From positions 1-28,600 of the forward strand of contig JABMDE010000018.1 of the NCBI GenBank assembly GCA_015904055.1: a stretch of DNA of 28,600 bases. Reading direction: 5' to 3'. Within the stretch, counting starts at the first letter, position 1. Each line of letters begins with the position of its first letter. Of the stretch, positions 18,857-26,492 are shown piece by piece. This stretch comes from Nitrospira sp. Its GTDB lineage: Bacteria; Nitrospirota; Nitrospiria; Nitrospirales; Nitrospiraceae. The notes beneath the pieces are model-generated. The model made no database searches and had not been told where the DNA came from. It worked only from the letters and a program-made list of their open reading frames with translations. Made by a program: the position numbers and the translations under genes.

Positions 18857-18949
18857 ACCCCGCAGAGTGCCCCCCGAAATACAGGTACCCGCTTGAGACC
18901 GGTTGAGTGACGGCATATCCATACCACCGATTATTGGAAGGAAAACCAG

Positions 18950-20422
18950 ATGCTTCCTATATCAGCACACAAGTCTCTCCTCGCCTGGTCCTTGCTGCTG
19001 TCTTTGACGGGTTGTTCACTAAGCGGAGGGGTTGGGGTCGTTCGTCCACCGGCGCCAGAGAAATTGTCGGCCATCCCACTTCCGATAGCTCCGTCAAGGG
19101 ATTCCGTCATCAGTGTTCCTATTCGTATAGACCTTTCGACGTTTTTAGATGCTGCCAAGGATGAGAACCTGATCCCCAAGAAATTCGATCACTGGGGAAG
19201 CTACCTCAAAACCCCCAAAGGCGCCGCTTATAAATACTATGCGGAGCGAGATGATTTTGCGATAGATCTCTCAGGCTCTCACCAATCCATCAGCACAGAT
19301 CAAGGCGCTCCTCTCCGCAATTGGTGGAAAGGCATCGATCTCCCGGGGTCTTCCTTATCGACCAGCGCCGCCCTTCGCTATAAGATCGGGACTGATCCGC
19401 ATGGAGTTCAATGCGGCGAGGGCAGTGAATGGCCGCGAAGAGCCACGTTGAACGGAGGGATTGCAGTCGGCCTCACGCCGGACTATAGCTTGTCGGCATC
19501 TGTACATAGCGTAACGGTGAACACCATTGATTCCTGCAAGTTACACGTCGCCGATAGCGACGTCTCCCAAGAAGTCCATAGCAGGCTGACTGACGTTGTA
19601 ACAGGTGGACTAACCCGCGCGGTCGCGAGCCTCAACACAATGACCGTCAAGCCTCATGTGGAAGATGCGTGGAGCGCACTGCGCAACCCAATCCAATTAG
19701 AACCGGACACCTGGCTTCTCCTCAACATTGACAAAATACGACATAGCGGACTTTCAGCGGCTGGACCGATTGTTGATGATACCATTCAGGTCATGGCAAA
19801 GCCTGTCATCGTGTTTGGCTCAGAACCACCTGCGGCGTCTGCAGCACTTCCCCAACTTGATACTCAACCAGCCGCCACTGGATTCCACGTCGTCGCTGAT
19901 ACCCGGATAGAATATGACACGCTCTCCAAGGTGCTTGCGACCCGGCTAAAAGGGGCGCGCTTCGATCGCGGCGGGGACAATATTCGAATTACTAACGCAT
20001 CGGTCTATGGCAATGGCGACAACCAATTGGTGATCCGAATTGATTTCACAGGGGATGCACTCGGTCACGCGTATTTTATCGGGAAGCCAGAGATTAACGC
20101 ACTGACACAGACCATGCATATCAGTGGTGTCCGCTACGACTCCGCCACGGAAAAACTATTGCTCAAAAATGCCGCCTGGATCTACCGCTCTGAATTCCGA
20201 GAGTTTATTGCGAATCAAGCCTTTCTCGGAGTGACGCCGGCGATAGACCGGCTCCGCAACCTTCTGACGACTGGGTTGAATCGGTCTGTGAATCCGGCTA
20301 TCTCGATGCATGGGACAGTGGCGTCGGTGCAAGGGATTGGTGTGTTCGCCGACACCAACGCGCTCTACGTCCGGGTGATGAGCGACGGAACACTCAGCTT
20401 GAAGCTTGCGGACAAGCACTAA
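18950..20422 (+). CDS. DUF4403 family lipoprotein
   Basis: This 490-residue protein starts at an ATG behind GGAAGG with MLPISAHKSLLAWSLLLSLTGCSLSGG, a lipoprotein signal peptide with lipobox LTGC (Cys22). It is therefore probably anchored to the outer or inner membrane by lipid. The remainder matches the DUF4403 pattern: SVISVPIRIDLSTFLDAAKDENLIPKKFDHWG at the front, LRYKIGTDPHGVQCGEGSEWPRRATLNGGIAVGLTPDYSLSASV in the middle, WLLLNIDKIRHSGLSAAGPIVDDTIQVMAKPVIVFGSEP, then YDTLSKVLATRLKGARFDRGGDNIRITNASVYGNGDNQLVIRIDFTGDALGHAYFIGKPE. The repeated alpha/beta modules suggest a lipid-binding TULIP-like fold, but this is inference and no function is established. Cys160-region and Cys196-region residues could pair. 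It appears complete. Confidence 0.82.
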   Translation: MLPISAHKSLLAWSLLLSLTGCSLSGGVGVVRPPAPEKLSAIPLPIAPSRDSVISVPIRIDLSTFLDAAKDENLIPKKFDHWGSYLKTPKGAAYKYYAERDDFAIDLSGSHQSISTDQGAPLRNWWKGIDLPGSSLSTSAALRYKIGTDPHGVQCGEGSEWPRRATLNGGIAVGLTPDYSLSASVHSVTVNTIDSCKLHVADSDVSQEVHSRLTDVVTGGLTRAVASLNTMTVKPHVEDAWSALRNPIQLEPDTWLLLNIDKIRHSGLSAAGPIVDDTIQVMAKPVIVFGSEPPAASAALPQLDTQPAATGFHVVADTRIEYDTLSKVLATRLKGARFDRGGDNIRITNASVYGNGDNQLVIRIDFTGDALGHAYFIGKPEINALTQTMHISGVRYDSATEKLLLKNAAWIYRSEFREFIANQAFLGVTPAIDRLRNLLTTGLNRSVNPAISMHGTVASVQGIGVFADTNALYVRVMSDGTLSLKLADKH

Positions 20423-20809
20423 GTCCTCTCCCGGAGGCACACAGCCAGGAATCGGAGATAGGATCATTGTATTGATTGCCGTCCGAAGCGTATGATGACT
20501 CATCGTATGATCCAGTGGGCTCGTCTCGCCATCTCGGCAGGAGAACGGGGCCATGGCTTCAAAATTCCCCTCTCACGTTACCTCCCCTCACTGCACCAAT
20601 GATCATAACAACCACCTAACTCACTTACCCTGTATCAGTTCTATCCGTTACTTCGCTCTCGATATTCCCAATCCTTATTCAACGATCCAGCTGATTCGCT
20701 CATTCATCGCAACAACTGCACATCATTGCAGCAACGACATATCCTACCCCTTCATGAGTCCACGGCGTATGGCGCTGCTGGATTCATGAAGAAACCAAGG
20801 AGGTTTCGC
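20423..20809 (+). promoter_or_regulatory. Intergenic region upstream of the haem protein
   Basis: This 387-base stretch holds no convincing gene. A direct repeat cgtatgat (20489-20496 and 20504-20511) brackets the near-palindrome gatgactcatc. The first copy includes tatgat, which lies 18 bases after a weak ttgtat (20467-20472) and might be a promoter. A 78-codon reading at 20553-20789 has an unlikely composition, rich in His, Ser and Cys. Near the end, aaggagg at 20799-20805 is the strong ribosome site of the next gene. Confidence 0.35.
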
Positions 20810-21403
20810 ATGACATCCTCCAGCACATTCAGACAGGGTGTTCTCATCCTGGCATTTGGATTGTTCACCATCGGCCTCATCGGGCAAAACCGCGCAACCG
20901 CGGAAGGAACAGCGGCAAATCTGCCAATCGAACTGGTAGCAAACTATCTGTATGCCATGATTGAAGCCGACCGGGAGGCCTACACCAGACACGTGGTTGA
21001 ACGCATGCAGTCCAAAGGTGTGGTCGTGGCCTCGGAAAACTGGGAAGAAACGAATTCGCTGCCGCTTCCCGCTCAACTACTGATGGAATCCGGTCGTATC
21101 ATGGGGAAAAAAGGCATCGGCATACAATATCGGCTCATCAGCCTGTGGCCGATCAACAAGCGGAATGCCGCCACCAGCGAGATTGAGAAGCTCGGGCTGG
21201 CGACGGTCCTCACACATCCAACGAAACCCTACACCGGCTTTGTGAAAGAAGGAGGCACCCGGTATTTCCAAGCAATCTATCCGGATCTGGCTGTAACCCA
21301 GGCCTGCATCGGCTGCCATAACGCCCATCCGGACAGTCCCAAACGGGACTTCAAAATCAATGATGTGATGGGTGGATTGGTGATCAGCATTCCGGTGAAA
21401 TAG
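20810..21403 (+). CDS. DUF3365 (Tll0287-like) c-type haem protein
   Basis: The ATG at 20810, preceded by AAGGAGG at good spacing, gives a 197-residue protein with a signal peptide (MTSSSTFRQGVLILAFGLFTIGLIGQNRATAEG). It continues through LVANYLYAMIEADREAYTRHVVERM to PAQLLMESGRIMGKKGIGIQYRLISLWPINKRNAAT and FVKEGGTRYFQAIYPDLAVTQACIGCHNAHPDSPKRDFKINDVMGGLVISIPVK. The CIGCH haem-binding motif sits at about residues 166-170. This is the DUF3365/Tll0287 layout: a PAS-like sensor or electron-transfer domain with one covalent c-type haem, exported to the periplasm. Such domains are found alone or in front of histidine kinases; here the protein stands alone. The redox partner is not visible in the window. 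Confidence 0.85.
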   Translation: MTSSSTFRQGVLILAFGLFTIGLIGQNRATAEGTAANLPIELVANYLYAMIEADREAYTRHVVERMQSKGVVVASENWEETNSLPLPAQLLMESGRIMGKKGIGIQYRLISLWPINKRNAATSEIEKLGLATVLTHPTKPYTGFVKEGGTRYFQAIYPDLAVTQACIGCHNAHPDSPKRDFKINDVMGGLVISIPVK

Positions 21404-21428
21404 GCACGCGGTTCGTCGCCTATGCGAG

Positions 21429-21457
21429 AGCGTGGCCTCTTCCGCAGGGGCCACGCT
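21429..21457 (+). terminator. Strong hairpin after the haem-protein gene, no T-run
   Basis: agcgtggcc (21429-21437) pairs perfectly with ggccacgct (21449-21457) around an 11-base loop, 26 bases after the stop of the DUF3365 gene. The GC-rich stem is what a terminator needs, but no T-run follows on either strand. It may end the message in a Rho-assisted way or protect the 3' end. Confidence 0.45.
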
Positions 21458-21566
21458 CAAAGGGTTCATCACGTTCTGATACAAGCACCGTCACAGTTGC
21501 CCCCTCAGACTGACAACCCATATCTCAGCGCTTCCGCCTCATCAGTTTTTGCAATACCCGTCAATA

Positions 21567-21600
21567 CGAAAAGGGAGTCTCTCTTCCAGAAGACTCCCCC
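21567..21600 (-). terminator. Intrinsic terminator for the leftward peptidase/propeller pair
   Basis: On the minus strand gggagtct (21598-21591) pairs with agactccc (21580-21573) around a 10-base loop and is followed at once by TTTTCGTATT. It lies about 310 bases downstream of the beta-propeller stop and just past the decayed peptidase fragment, so it probably was the terminator of the lost gene copy and now serves the operon. Confidence 0.65.
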
Positions 21601-21694
21601 TCATCCATCCTGCCTGACACCTCCCTGGGTTATTGTCCCCGTTTGAAAGTGTCCACGCAAATAAGGCTAGCTCATTGCTGTCCCCTTTTCTCTT

Positions 21695-21790
21695 TTCTTG
21701 TTCGGGATCAACGAGCGACACGTGCAAGTTGTCGTCATGACCACTTGCCAAAACCATATTCACACCTAGGACATCGGCAGAGATGATTTC
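21695..21790 (-). pseudogene. Decayed 3' fragment of an M74-like peptidase gene
   Basis: In one minus-strand frame this stretch encodes IISADVLGVNMVLASGHDDNLHVSLVDPEQE. The intact peptidase gene at 23046-24179 encodes ILSADVPGVTILVDKKGTHRDHFHVSLVDPDG near its end. The match also holds at DNA level around the 'DPLVSVH' codons (gatcaacgag-gacac-tg on the plus strand). Upstream in this frame there is a stop codon (cta tga ggc), and no other part of the gene is recognisable, so it is a remnant of a duplication. The first active-site His of HFHV reads as Leu here. Confidence 0.75.
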
Positions 21791-21907
21791 GCAAATGCCT
21801 CATAGCGAAGCATTTCGTAACACATTAAGATTCAACTGGCCGCTGGGAGTTGTTAGTGGAAAAAGAAAACCCTGCAGGTTGTATTCGTTGACACTTGGCT
21901 GTTCCTG

Positions 21908-23032
21908 TCAGGGCTTCGGAGGCGAGAAGGGCTTTCCCGGAGGCTTCTCGGATTGCACTGGTTTCTCTGGCCTTTCCGGCAGGAGTGGAAACGAACTCAG
22001 CGGCCGTTTCGTGAATTTCCCGCGAGCATGCAGGATGGCTTGACCGTGCTGCCAGCCGATCACACTGTCATCGGTAATGACTCGCGCAATATCATGGGCC
22101 ACGTCGTAGAGGACACTGTCAACTCTCCCTTGAGGGTACTCCTTAGTCTTCGGTCCTTGACTGAACACTTCTAAAATCAGCATCTCCCCCTCTGAGGCCC
22201 AGCCCACAATCCGGGCATGAGGTAGCACAGAAGTAAGCCGAGGACGGTGCGAGAGCACCGGCTGATTCGTCTGCGCGTCATGCACTTCAACACCTGCCCC
22301 GCCATCCCTCGGAATCCCCGTATGGTAATAGCGCCCTGAAGGAGAGAAGAAGATGCCGAGCCGATTGGTCTGTATGACTGCTTGGGTGCGGGGGTCGTAC
22401 CGGCGGATCTCCCGATCACCACTGGAGTCATCTGCAATATACAGACTATTGTCTGAGGGAGACCAGGCCACGAAGTCTCCTGTATCAAAAATCTTTGTGG
22501 TCGTCTTGAATGTCTGGTCATAGACCCACGTGCCAGACGATCGAAACGTGTATCCACCCTCCCAATCTCCAGTGGTATAGGCCAGAAATCGACTGTCGGG
22601 ACTCCAGGAAAAATCTCGACTTTGGGGGAACGCGGCAATCTCTTTGCCCTCGGCGGTCAGAACCAGTAGCCTGGGATTGGCAGAAAAATCCCCCTGGTGG
22701 ACGTAGATCTGCACCGCAATGATACTTCCTGATGGGGATATTGCCGAAATGCCGAGATCACCGTTCAGTACTTCGAATACTTTAGTTCTTGCGCCTGTCT
22801 TTAAATCCTGCATGTACAGGATGGACCTATCAGGCCGATTGAGGCCGGACTGCGCATCACTGAGCTGTCCCGGCTCCCCAAATACTAAACGATCGGTTTC
22901 ACGAGAATACGAAAACAACATATCCTCGCCACCCAGTCGGGAGTCGGCTGAGACCTTCCCAGGTGTCATACCGAGAACGATGAGTCCGACCAAGGCCAGG
23001 GGTCCCGCATGGCGAAACAGGAGTCGCTGCAT
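21908..23032 (-). CDS. Secreted TolB/PD40-like beta-propeller protein
   Basis: The 374-residue product starts MQRLLFRHAGPLALVGLIVLGMTPGKVSADSR, a clear signal peptide. The start ATG is five bases after GGAGG and 13 bases after the stop of the peptidase gene upstream. The body contains repeated propeller blades: GISAISPSGSIIAVQIYV, RDFSWSPDSRFLAYTTGDWEGG, FVAWSPSDNSLYIADDSSGDREIRRYDPRTQ, IFFSPSGRYYHTG, and AHDIARVITDDSVIGWQHGQAILHA. The 'SWSPDSRFLAY' pattern is the PD40/TolB-like repeat. The end is rich in Pro, Glu and Lys (PERPEKPVQSEKPPGKPFSPPKP), perhaps an unstructured tail. Such propellers usually bind proteins or carbohydrates. With its operon partner it could recognise or regulate the peptidase's target, but this is inference. 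Confidence 0.78.
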   Translation of the reverse strand: MQRLLFRHAGPLALVGLIVLGMTPGKVSADSRLGGEDMLFSYSRETDRLVFGEPGQLSDAQSGLNRPDRSILYMQDLKTGARTKVFEVLNGDLGISAISPSGSIIAVQIYVHQGDFSANPRLLVLTAEGKEIAAFPQSRDFSWSPDSRFLAYTTGDWEGGYTFRSSGTWVYDQTFKTTTKIFDTGDFVAWSPSDNSLYIADDSSGDREIRRYDPRTQAVIQTNRLGIFFSPSGRYYHTGIPRDGGAGVEVHDAQTNQPVLSHRPRLTSVLPHARIVGWASEGEMLILEVFSQGPKTKEYPQGRVDSVLYDVAHDIARVITDDSVIGWQHGQAILHARGKFTKRPLSSFPLLPERPEKPVQSEKPPGKPFSPPKP

Positions 23033-23045
23033 TCAGACCTCCGCG

Positions 23046-24179
23046 TTAGGGGCAGTTATTGCTATCCGGTCCATCGGGATCAACGAGTGACACATGAAAG
23101 TGATCGCGGTGCGTGCCTTTTTTATCGACAAGTATCGTAACACCGGGAACATCAGCGGACAAAATCCCTGCATTTGGATCGACAATAATTCTGGACAGTG
23201 AACCATTTGCCGCAAAGAGCCTCAACAGCTCTAGAGTCAAGACCTTGCTATACAGCTTCTTCTGGTTCGGAACCGATAAGTCTAAGCCGAGATCTTTTCC
23301 ATCGTTACGGACATACCGCACATCAAAGTCGAGTCCGTTCTGATGTTCGTCGTGCTCCAGTACGTTTGTTGTGAGGTGCCAAAATGGCCCCCCATTTTCT
23401 CGGCTGATGTCACCAATTCCAATCTGAGGTGTCGGATGGCTCTGGAACCACTGCGCACCCACGGTTTGAATGAGTTGAATTGTTGACTCTGCCCCACCCC
23501 AATCATCTTTGTCAGTAGGTGGATCAGTTCCCCAAAAATGATAATATCCTACCCCACTATTGAGAAGATTGGTCGCGCCAACAAGCGAGCCATTGGTTCT
23601 TTGTCCCTTATGGAATGTTGTTCGGGCATGAACCATGATATCAACCGTGGGCGTCGTCCCGGGCAAGATATTACAGACTGTCATATTGATGTTCGCTTGA
23701 AAATGCAGGAAATACTCACCTGGCGATCCTATGCCAAAAGTCATGGGGCCTGTTGACGTAGACGCCGTCGTGTCCAGCACATGACCAAAGCCTGTAGAAT
23801 CAAATACGTTCCCCACCTCGTACGTTCCATTGAGATATTGACTGGTGATATCAACCCAGGAATAAATGTGGTTGATGGTCCGTTCCTGTGTGTGGGCGCT
23901 CGGGACGCACACACCCCTATCATCGGCGAACACAAGCTGACATTGCCCAGAGGCCGTCGCAATCGCATCCAGCCGCACTGTGGTAAAAGGCCGAACATAC
24001 TTGCCATCTGTCACGGAGCAATTGGCCGCCATAGTTTTCGCCGTAGCGCTCATGGTCTGGCCCCCGCCAGAGGGACGATCCGGACAGGATCCAGCCGCAC
24101 AAACTGAACCAGGCACTGACAGCAGAAACAAAAGACCCCAGACAACCAGAATTACCGGGCCGATTACCCTCAGGGTCAT
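23046..24179 (-). CDS. Exported M74/MepA-like (LAS-type) zinc peptidase
   Basis: With the ATG at 24179-24177 the 377-residue protein has a signal peptide (MTLRVIGPVILVVWGLLFLLSVPGSVCAAG); a GTG at 24212 is an alternative start. The N-terminal half (about 30-250) is unfamiliar and rich in Cys and Thr (CPDRPSGGGQTMSATAKTM, QCQLVFADDRGVCVPSAHTQERTINHIYSWVDIT). The C-terminal part resembles penicillin-insensitive murein endopeptidase: QIGIGDISRENGGPFWHLTTNVLEHDEHQNGLDFDVRYVRNDG (zinc motif H-x6-D at 279-286) and HRDHFHVSLVDP (zinc ligand HFHV at 360-363). Peptidases of the LAS group (MepA, VanY, lysostaphin types) cleave peptidoglycan cross-links or stem peptides with one zinc. The large non-catalytic N-terminus is unlike MepA itself. 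It forms an operon with the propeller gene. Confidence 0.8.
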   Translation of the reverse strand: MTLRVIGPVILVVWGLLFLLSVPGSVCAAGSCPDRPSGGGQTMSATAKTMAANCSVTDGKYVRPFTTVRLDAIATASGQCQLVFADDRGVCVPSAHTQERTINHIYSWVDITSQYLNGTYEVGNVFDSTGFGHVLDTTASTSTGPMTFGIGSPGEYFLHFQANINMTVCNILPGTTPTVDIMVHARTTFHKGQRTNGSLVGATNLLNSGVGYYHFWGTDPPTDKDDWGGAESTIQLIQTVGAQWFQSHPTPQIGIGDISRENGGPFWHLTTNVLEHDEHQNGLDFDVRYVRNDGKDLGLDLSVPNQKKLYSKVLTLELLRLFAANGSLSRIIVDPNAGILSADVPGVTILVDKKGTHRDHFHVSLVDPDGPDSNNCP

Positions 24180-24506
24180 ATCAGAGACTCGTAGCCCAGC
24201 AAACAGTTGCACGGAAATAGTGGCTCCCTCGTATCACACAAATATTCCGCCTCGACTCGAGAGCACATGTCTTCGCATATTATACTTATTCCTAATTATT
24301 TGCCCACTTATACATAGGATTCATACCCATGTCAAACATTAGAGGAAGAGAGGGTGTCAGCAACTGCTTGCCGCGTACTTCCTGGATCATCCCCGTCCAC
24401 GCATCATCGCCCCTCAGTTCCATTGCCCACGATCCGCCCCCCAGCGGGATTCCGAAAGACTTGCCTGAATACTTGCCCTCATCCCATGAGCATGCGACAC
24501 TGAACC
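24180..24506. promoter_or_regulatory. Divergent intergenic region between the peptidase and CDF genes
   Basis: This 327-base spacer drives two divergent genes. It has an AT-rich core at about 24275-24330. A perfect TATAAT lies on the minus strand at 24284-24279, about 100 bases before the peptidase ATG, without a good -35 at standard spacing. No clear promoter or operator could be picked for the CDF gene, and its ATG has no strong ribosome site. No gene is seen here. Confidence 0.35.
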
Positions 24507-25445
24507 ATGACCTCCCTCGCCTCCTTCGAACACTTACGTTCACGCCTGTACCTTGCCCTGGCGCTGAATGGCCTGATCATCCTGGGAGAATTCGTCGGTG
24601 GCATACTACTAAACAGCATCGGACTGATGAGCGACGCCGGGCACAATTTCGTCGATCAAGGCGCGCTGTTCCTCGCGCTGTACGCACATATCATCACCAG
24701 ACGGCCGGCGAGTGAAACCCGAACATTCGGCTACCACCGCGCCGGCGTCATCGCGGCCTTTCTCAATTCATTCATTCTGCTACTGACCGCACTGGGTATT
24801 GCTCTACTCAGCATGAATAGGCTTTGGCAGCCGGTCCCTGTCGATGGTGAGTGGATCATGGGCATTGCCGCCGCGAGCTTTGTAGCCAATCTCAGTATTG
24901 CCTTGCTGCTGCAGCGCGGCGCAAAAGACGACCTGAATATCCGTAGCGCTTTTTGGCACATGTTAGGCGATGCATGGGTGTCGCTCGGCGTCGTATTAAG
25001 CGGCGGGGCGATCTGGCTGACAGGATGGAATATCCTCGACCCGCTCGTCAGCTTTCTCGTCGTCGGCGCAATCCTCCACGGCGCATGGCCCATTTTCAAG
25101 GAATCGATGGAAGTGCTATTGGAATCAACACCGCCAGCCATCAGCGCCTCACATGTCGCAGCAACCATCGAATCAATTCCGGGTGTCAAGAATGTGCATG
25201 ATCTCCATATCTGGGCCGTCGAGCCACGCCTGATCATGCTGACATCTCACGTGACGATCGATGAGTCTCACCCCTCCGTTGATTTGCTGCAGCTGATCCA
25301 AACCCGTATCACAGTCGACTTTGGTATTAGACATATGACAATCCAACTGGAAACCGAGTGCTGTGATCCGGACGACATTCATTGCGATCTTAGAAAGCTT
25401 GCCGCGCACAGCCATGACACCGGCGTGTTAGCCCACCACCATTGA
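24507..25445 (+). CDS. Cation diffusion facilitator (CDF) metal exporter
   Basis: CDF proteins export Zn2+ and related divalent metals from the cytoplasm in exchange for protons. The 312-residue protein has the CzcD/ZitB layout: about six membrane segments in the first 200 residues and a cytoplasmic metal-sensing domain at the end (PPAISASHVAATIESIPGVKNVHDLHIWAVEPRLIMLTSHVTID). The membrane metal site is present as S-D43-A-G-H46-N-F-V-D50 in helix 2 and H151-M-L-G-D155 in helix 5, the His/Asp combination typical of zinc transporters of this branch. The tail CCDPDDIHCDLRKLAAHSHDTGVLAHHH carries extra Cys and His residues that could bind metal. A CobW-type GTPase follows at 87 bases, which fits a role in metal balance. 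Confidence 0.93.
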   Translation: MTSLASFEHLRSRLYLALALNGLIILGEFVGGILLNSIGLMSDAGHNFVDQGALFLALYAHIITRRPASETRTFGYHRAGVIAAFLNSFILLLTALGIALLSMNRLWQPVPVDGEWIMGIAAASFVANLSIALLLQRGAKDDLNIRSAFWHMLGDAWVSLGVVLSGGAIWLTGWNILDPLVSFLVVGAILHGAWPIFKESMEVLLESTPPAISASHVAATIESIPGVKNVHDLHIWAVEPRLIMLTSHVTIDESHPSVDLLQLIQTRITVDFGIRHMTIQLETECCDPDDIHCDLRKLAAHSHDTGVLAHHH

Positions 25446-25532
25446 CCTTTCCAGTTACATCCACTGCAGGTAGAATGCGGCTGCTGATTCCCTCGAACCC
25501 GTGATCCACTCGTTAATTGGATTGGAGCGACC

Positions 25533-26486
25533 ATGCCCGTCCCATTCTATGTCCTGTGCGGCTCCCTCGGCGCTGGAAAGACGACGCTGCTGATGCGGTT
25601 ACTCGAGTACTGGAAATCCCAGGGCCTGCGAGCCGGTGTGCTCATGAACGAAGCCGGGGATATCAGTATCGACGGACCTCGGGCTGGTGCGATCGCTGAG
25701 CAAGTGATGAACCTCGCAGGAGGCTGCGTGTGCTGCGACACCAAGGAAGACCTCTCCTGGGGCATCGCCCAACTAGTGCGCGATTATTCATCTGATATTG
25801 TGATTTTGGAATGTTCGGGTTTAGCCGATCCGGCAGAAGTAGTTGACGCTGTCACTGATCTCTATACGGCACGGCTGGCCCGGCTTGAACGAATCATCGC
25901 GCTGCTCCATCCGGTGTCGGCCGAAGAGAGCCACTCCAGTGCCTATGTGACAACTCAAGCCATCCGTTGTGCAGACGAACTGATCCTCAACAAACAAGAC
26001 CTCTATGTACCGGGGCATTGGGAATCATTCCGTGACCACATCCTACTTCAGAATCCCTATGCCCGCTTGTGGGAGACGACCCATGCGCGTATCGATCCTT
26101 CGGCACTCCTGACTCCGCGTGCCTCAACCAGTCCAACCACGCCGACGAATGTCCTGTTCAGCAAATCTCCAGTAAACGCTCGTCCGCGCGCAGCATACCA
26201 TCCCATTGCAACGGCAATCCGTTTGACAGGAACGATTAACCGCCCACTATTTCTCGCATGGCTCAAGACGCTGCCCAAAGAACTCGAACGGGCAAAAGGC
26301 TACTTCCGGTTTACGAATGCACCGGAGTTACAGGAGTTTCAATACTCCCCGCCCGGCCAATCCACAATCACTCCAATCACACTGTTGGATGAACCGGAAT
26401 CAGCAATCGTGCTGATCGGAAGAGGATACGATGTCGAGGTCCTGAAGGAGCGGTTGTTAGGCTGCGTCGAACCGCGAGGAGAATAA
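25533..26486 (+). CDS. CobW/COG0523 family GTPase (metallochaperone-like)
   Basis: COG0523 GTPases couple GTP hydrolysis to handling of metals such as zinc or cobalt. The 317-residue protein has the P-loop GSLGAGKTT (residues 10-18), the family's CxCC metal motif within GGCVCCD (Cys65, Cys67, Cys68), a G3/Walker B-like LECSGLADP and the G4 motif NKQD. A C-terminal CobW_C domain follows (about 215-317, ATAIRLTGTINRPLFLAWLKTLPKELERAKGYFRFTNAPELQEFQYSPPG). The start ATG is five bases after TTGGAG. It directly follows the CDF exporter, so zinc handling is the most likely theme. The metal cannot be told from sequence. It ends six bases before the converging PAP2 gene. Confidence 0.93.
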   Translation: MPVPFYVLCGSLGAGKTTLLMRLLEYWKSQGLRAGVLMNEAGDISIDGPRAGAIAEQVMNLAGGCVCCDTKEDLSWGIAQLVRDYSSDIVILECSGLADPAEVVDAVTDLYTARLARLERIIALLHPVSAEESHSSAYVTTQAIRCADELILNKQDLYVPGHWESFRDHILLQNPYARLWETTHARIDPSALLTPRASTSPTTPTNVLFSKSPVNARPRAAYHPIATAIRLTGTINRPLFLAWLKTLPKELERAKGYFRFTNAPELQEFQYSPPGQSTITPITLLDEPESAIVLIGRGYDVEVLKERLLGCVEPRGE

Positions 26487-26492
26487 ACCTGC

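Larger units (their letters stand above)
21404..21907. other. 504-base region without an intact gene
   Basis: This spacer between two converging genes contains, in order, a strong hairpin (21429-21457), a T-tailed hairpin acting leftward (21567-21600), a decayed fragment of a peptidase gene (21695-21790) and unremarkable sequence up to the stop of the beta-propeller gene. I see no complete gene in it. Confidence 0.6.

Noticed and set aside
20553..20789. A 78-codon open frame with a weak ribosome site before the haem-protein gene
   Set aside because: The composition rich in His, Ser, Pro and Cys without hydrophobic pattern or domain looks non-coding. It also runs close to the real ribosome site of the next gene.
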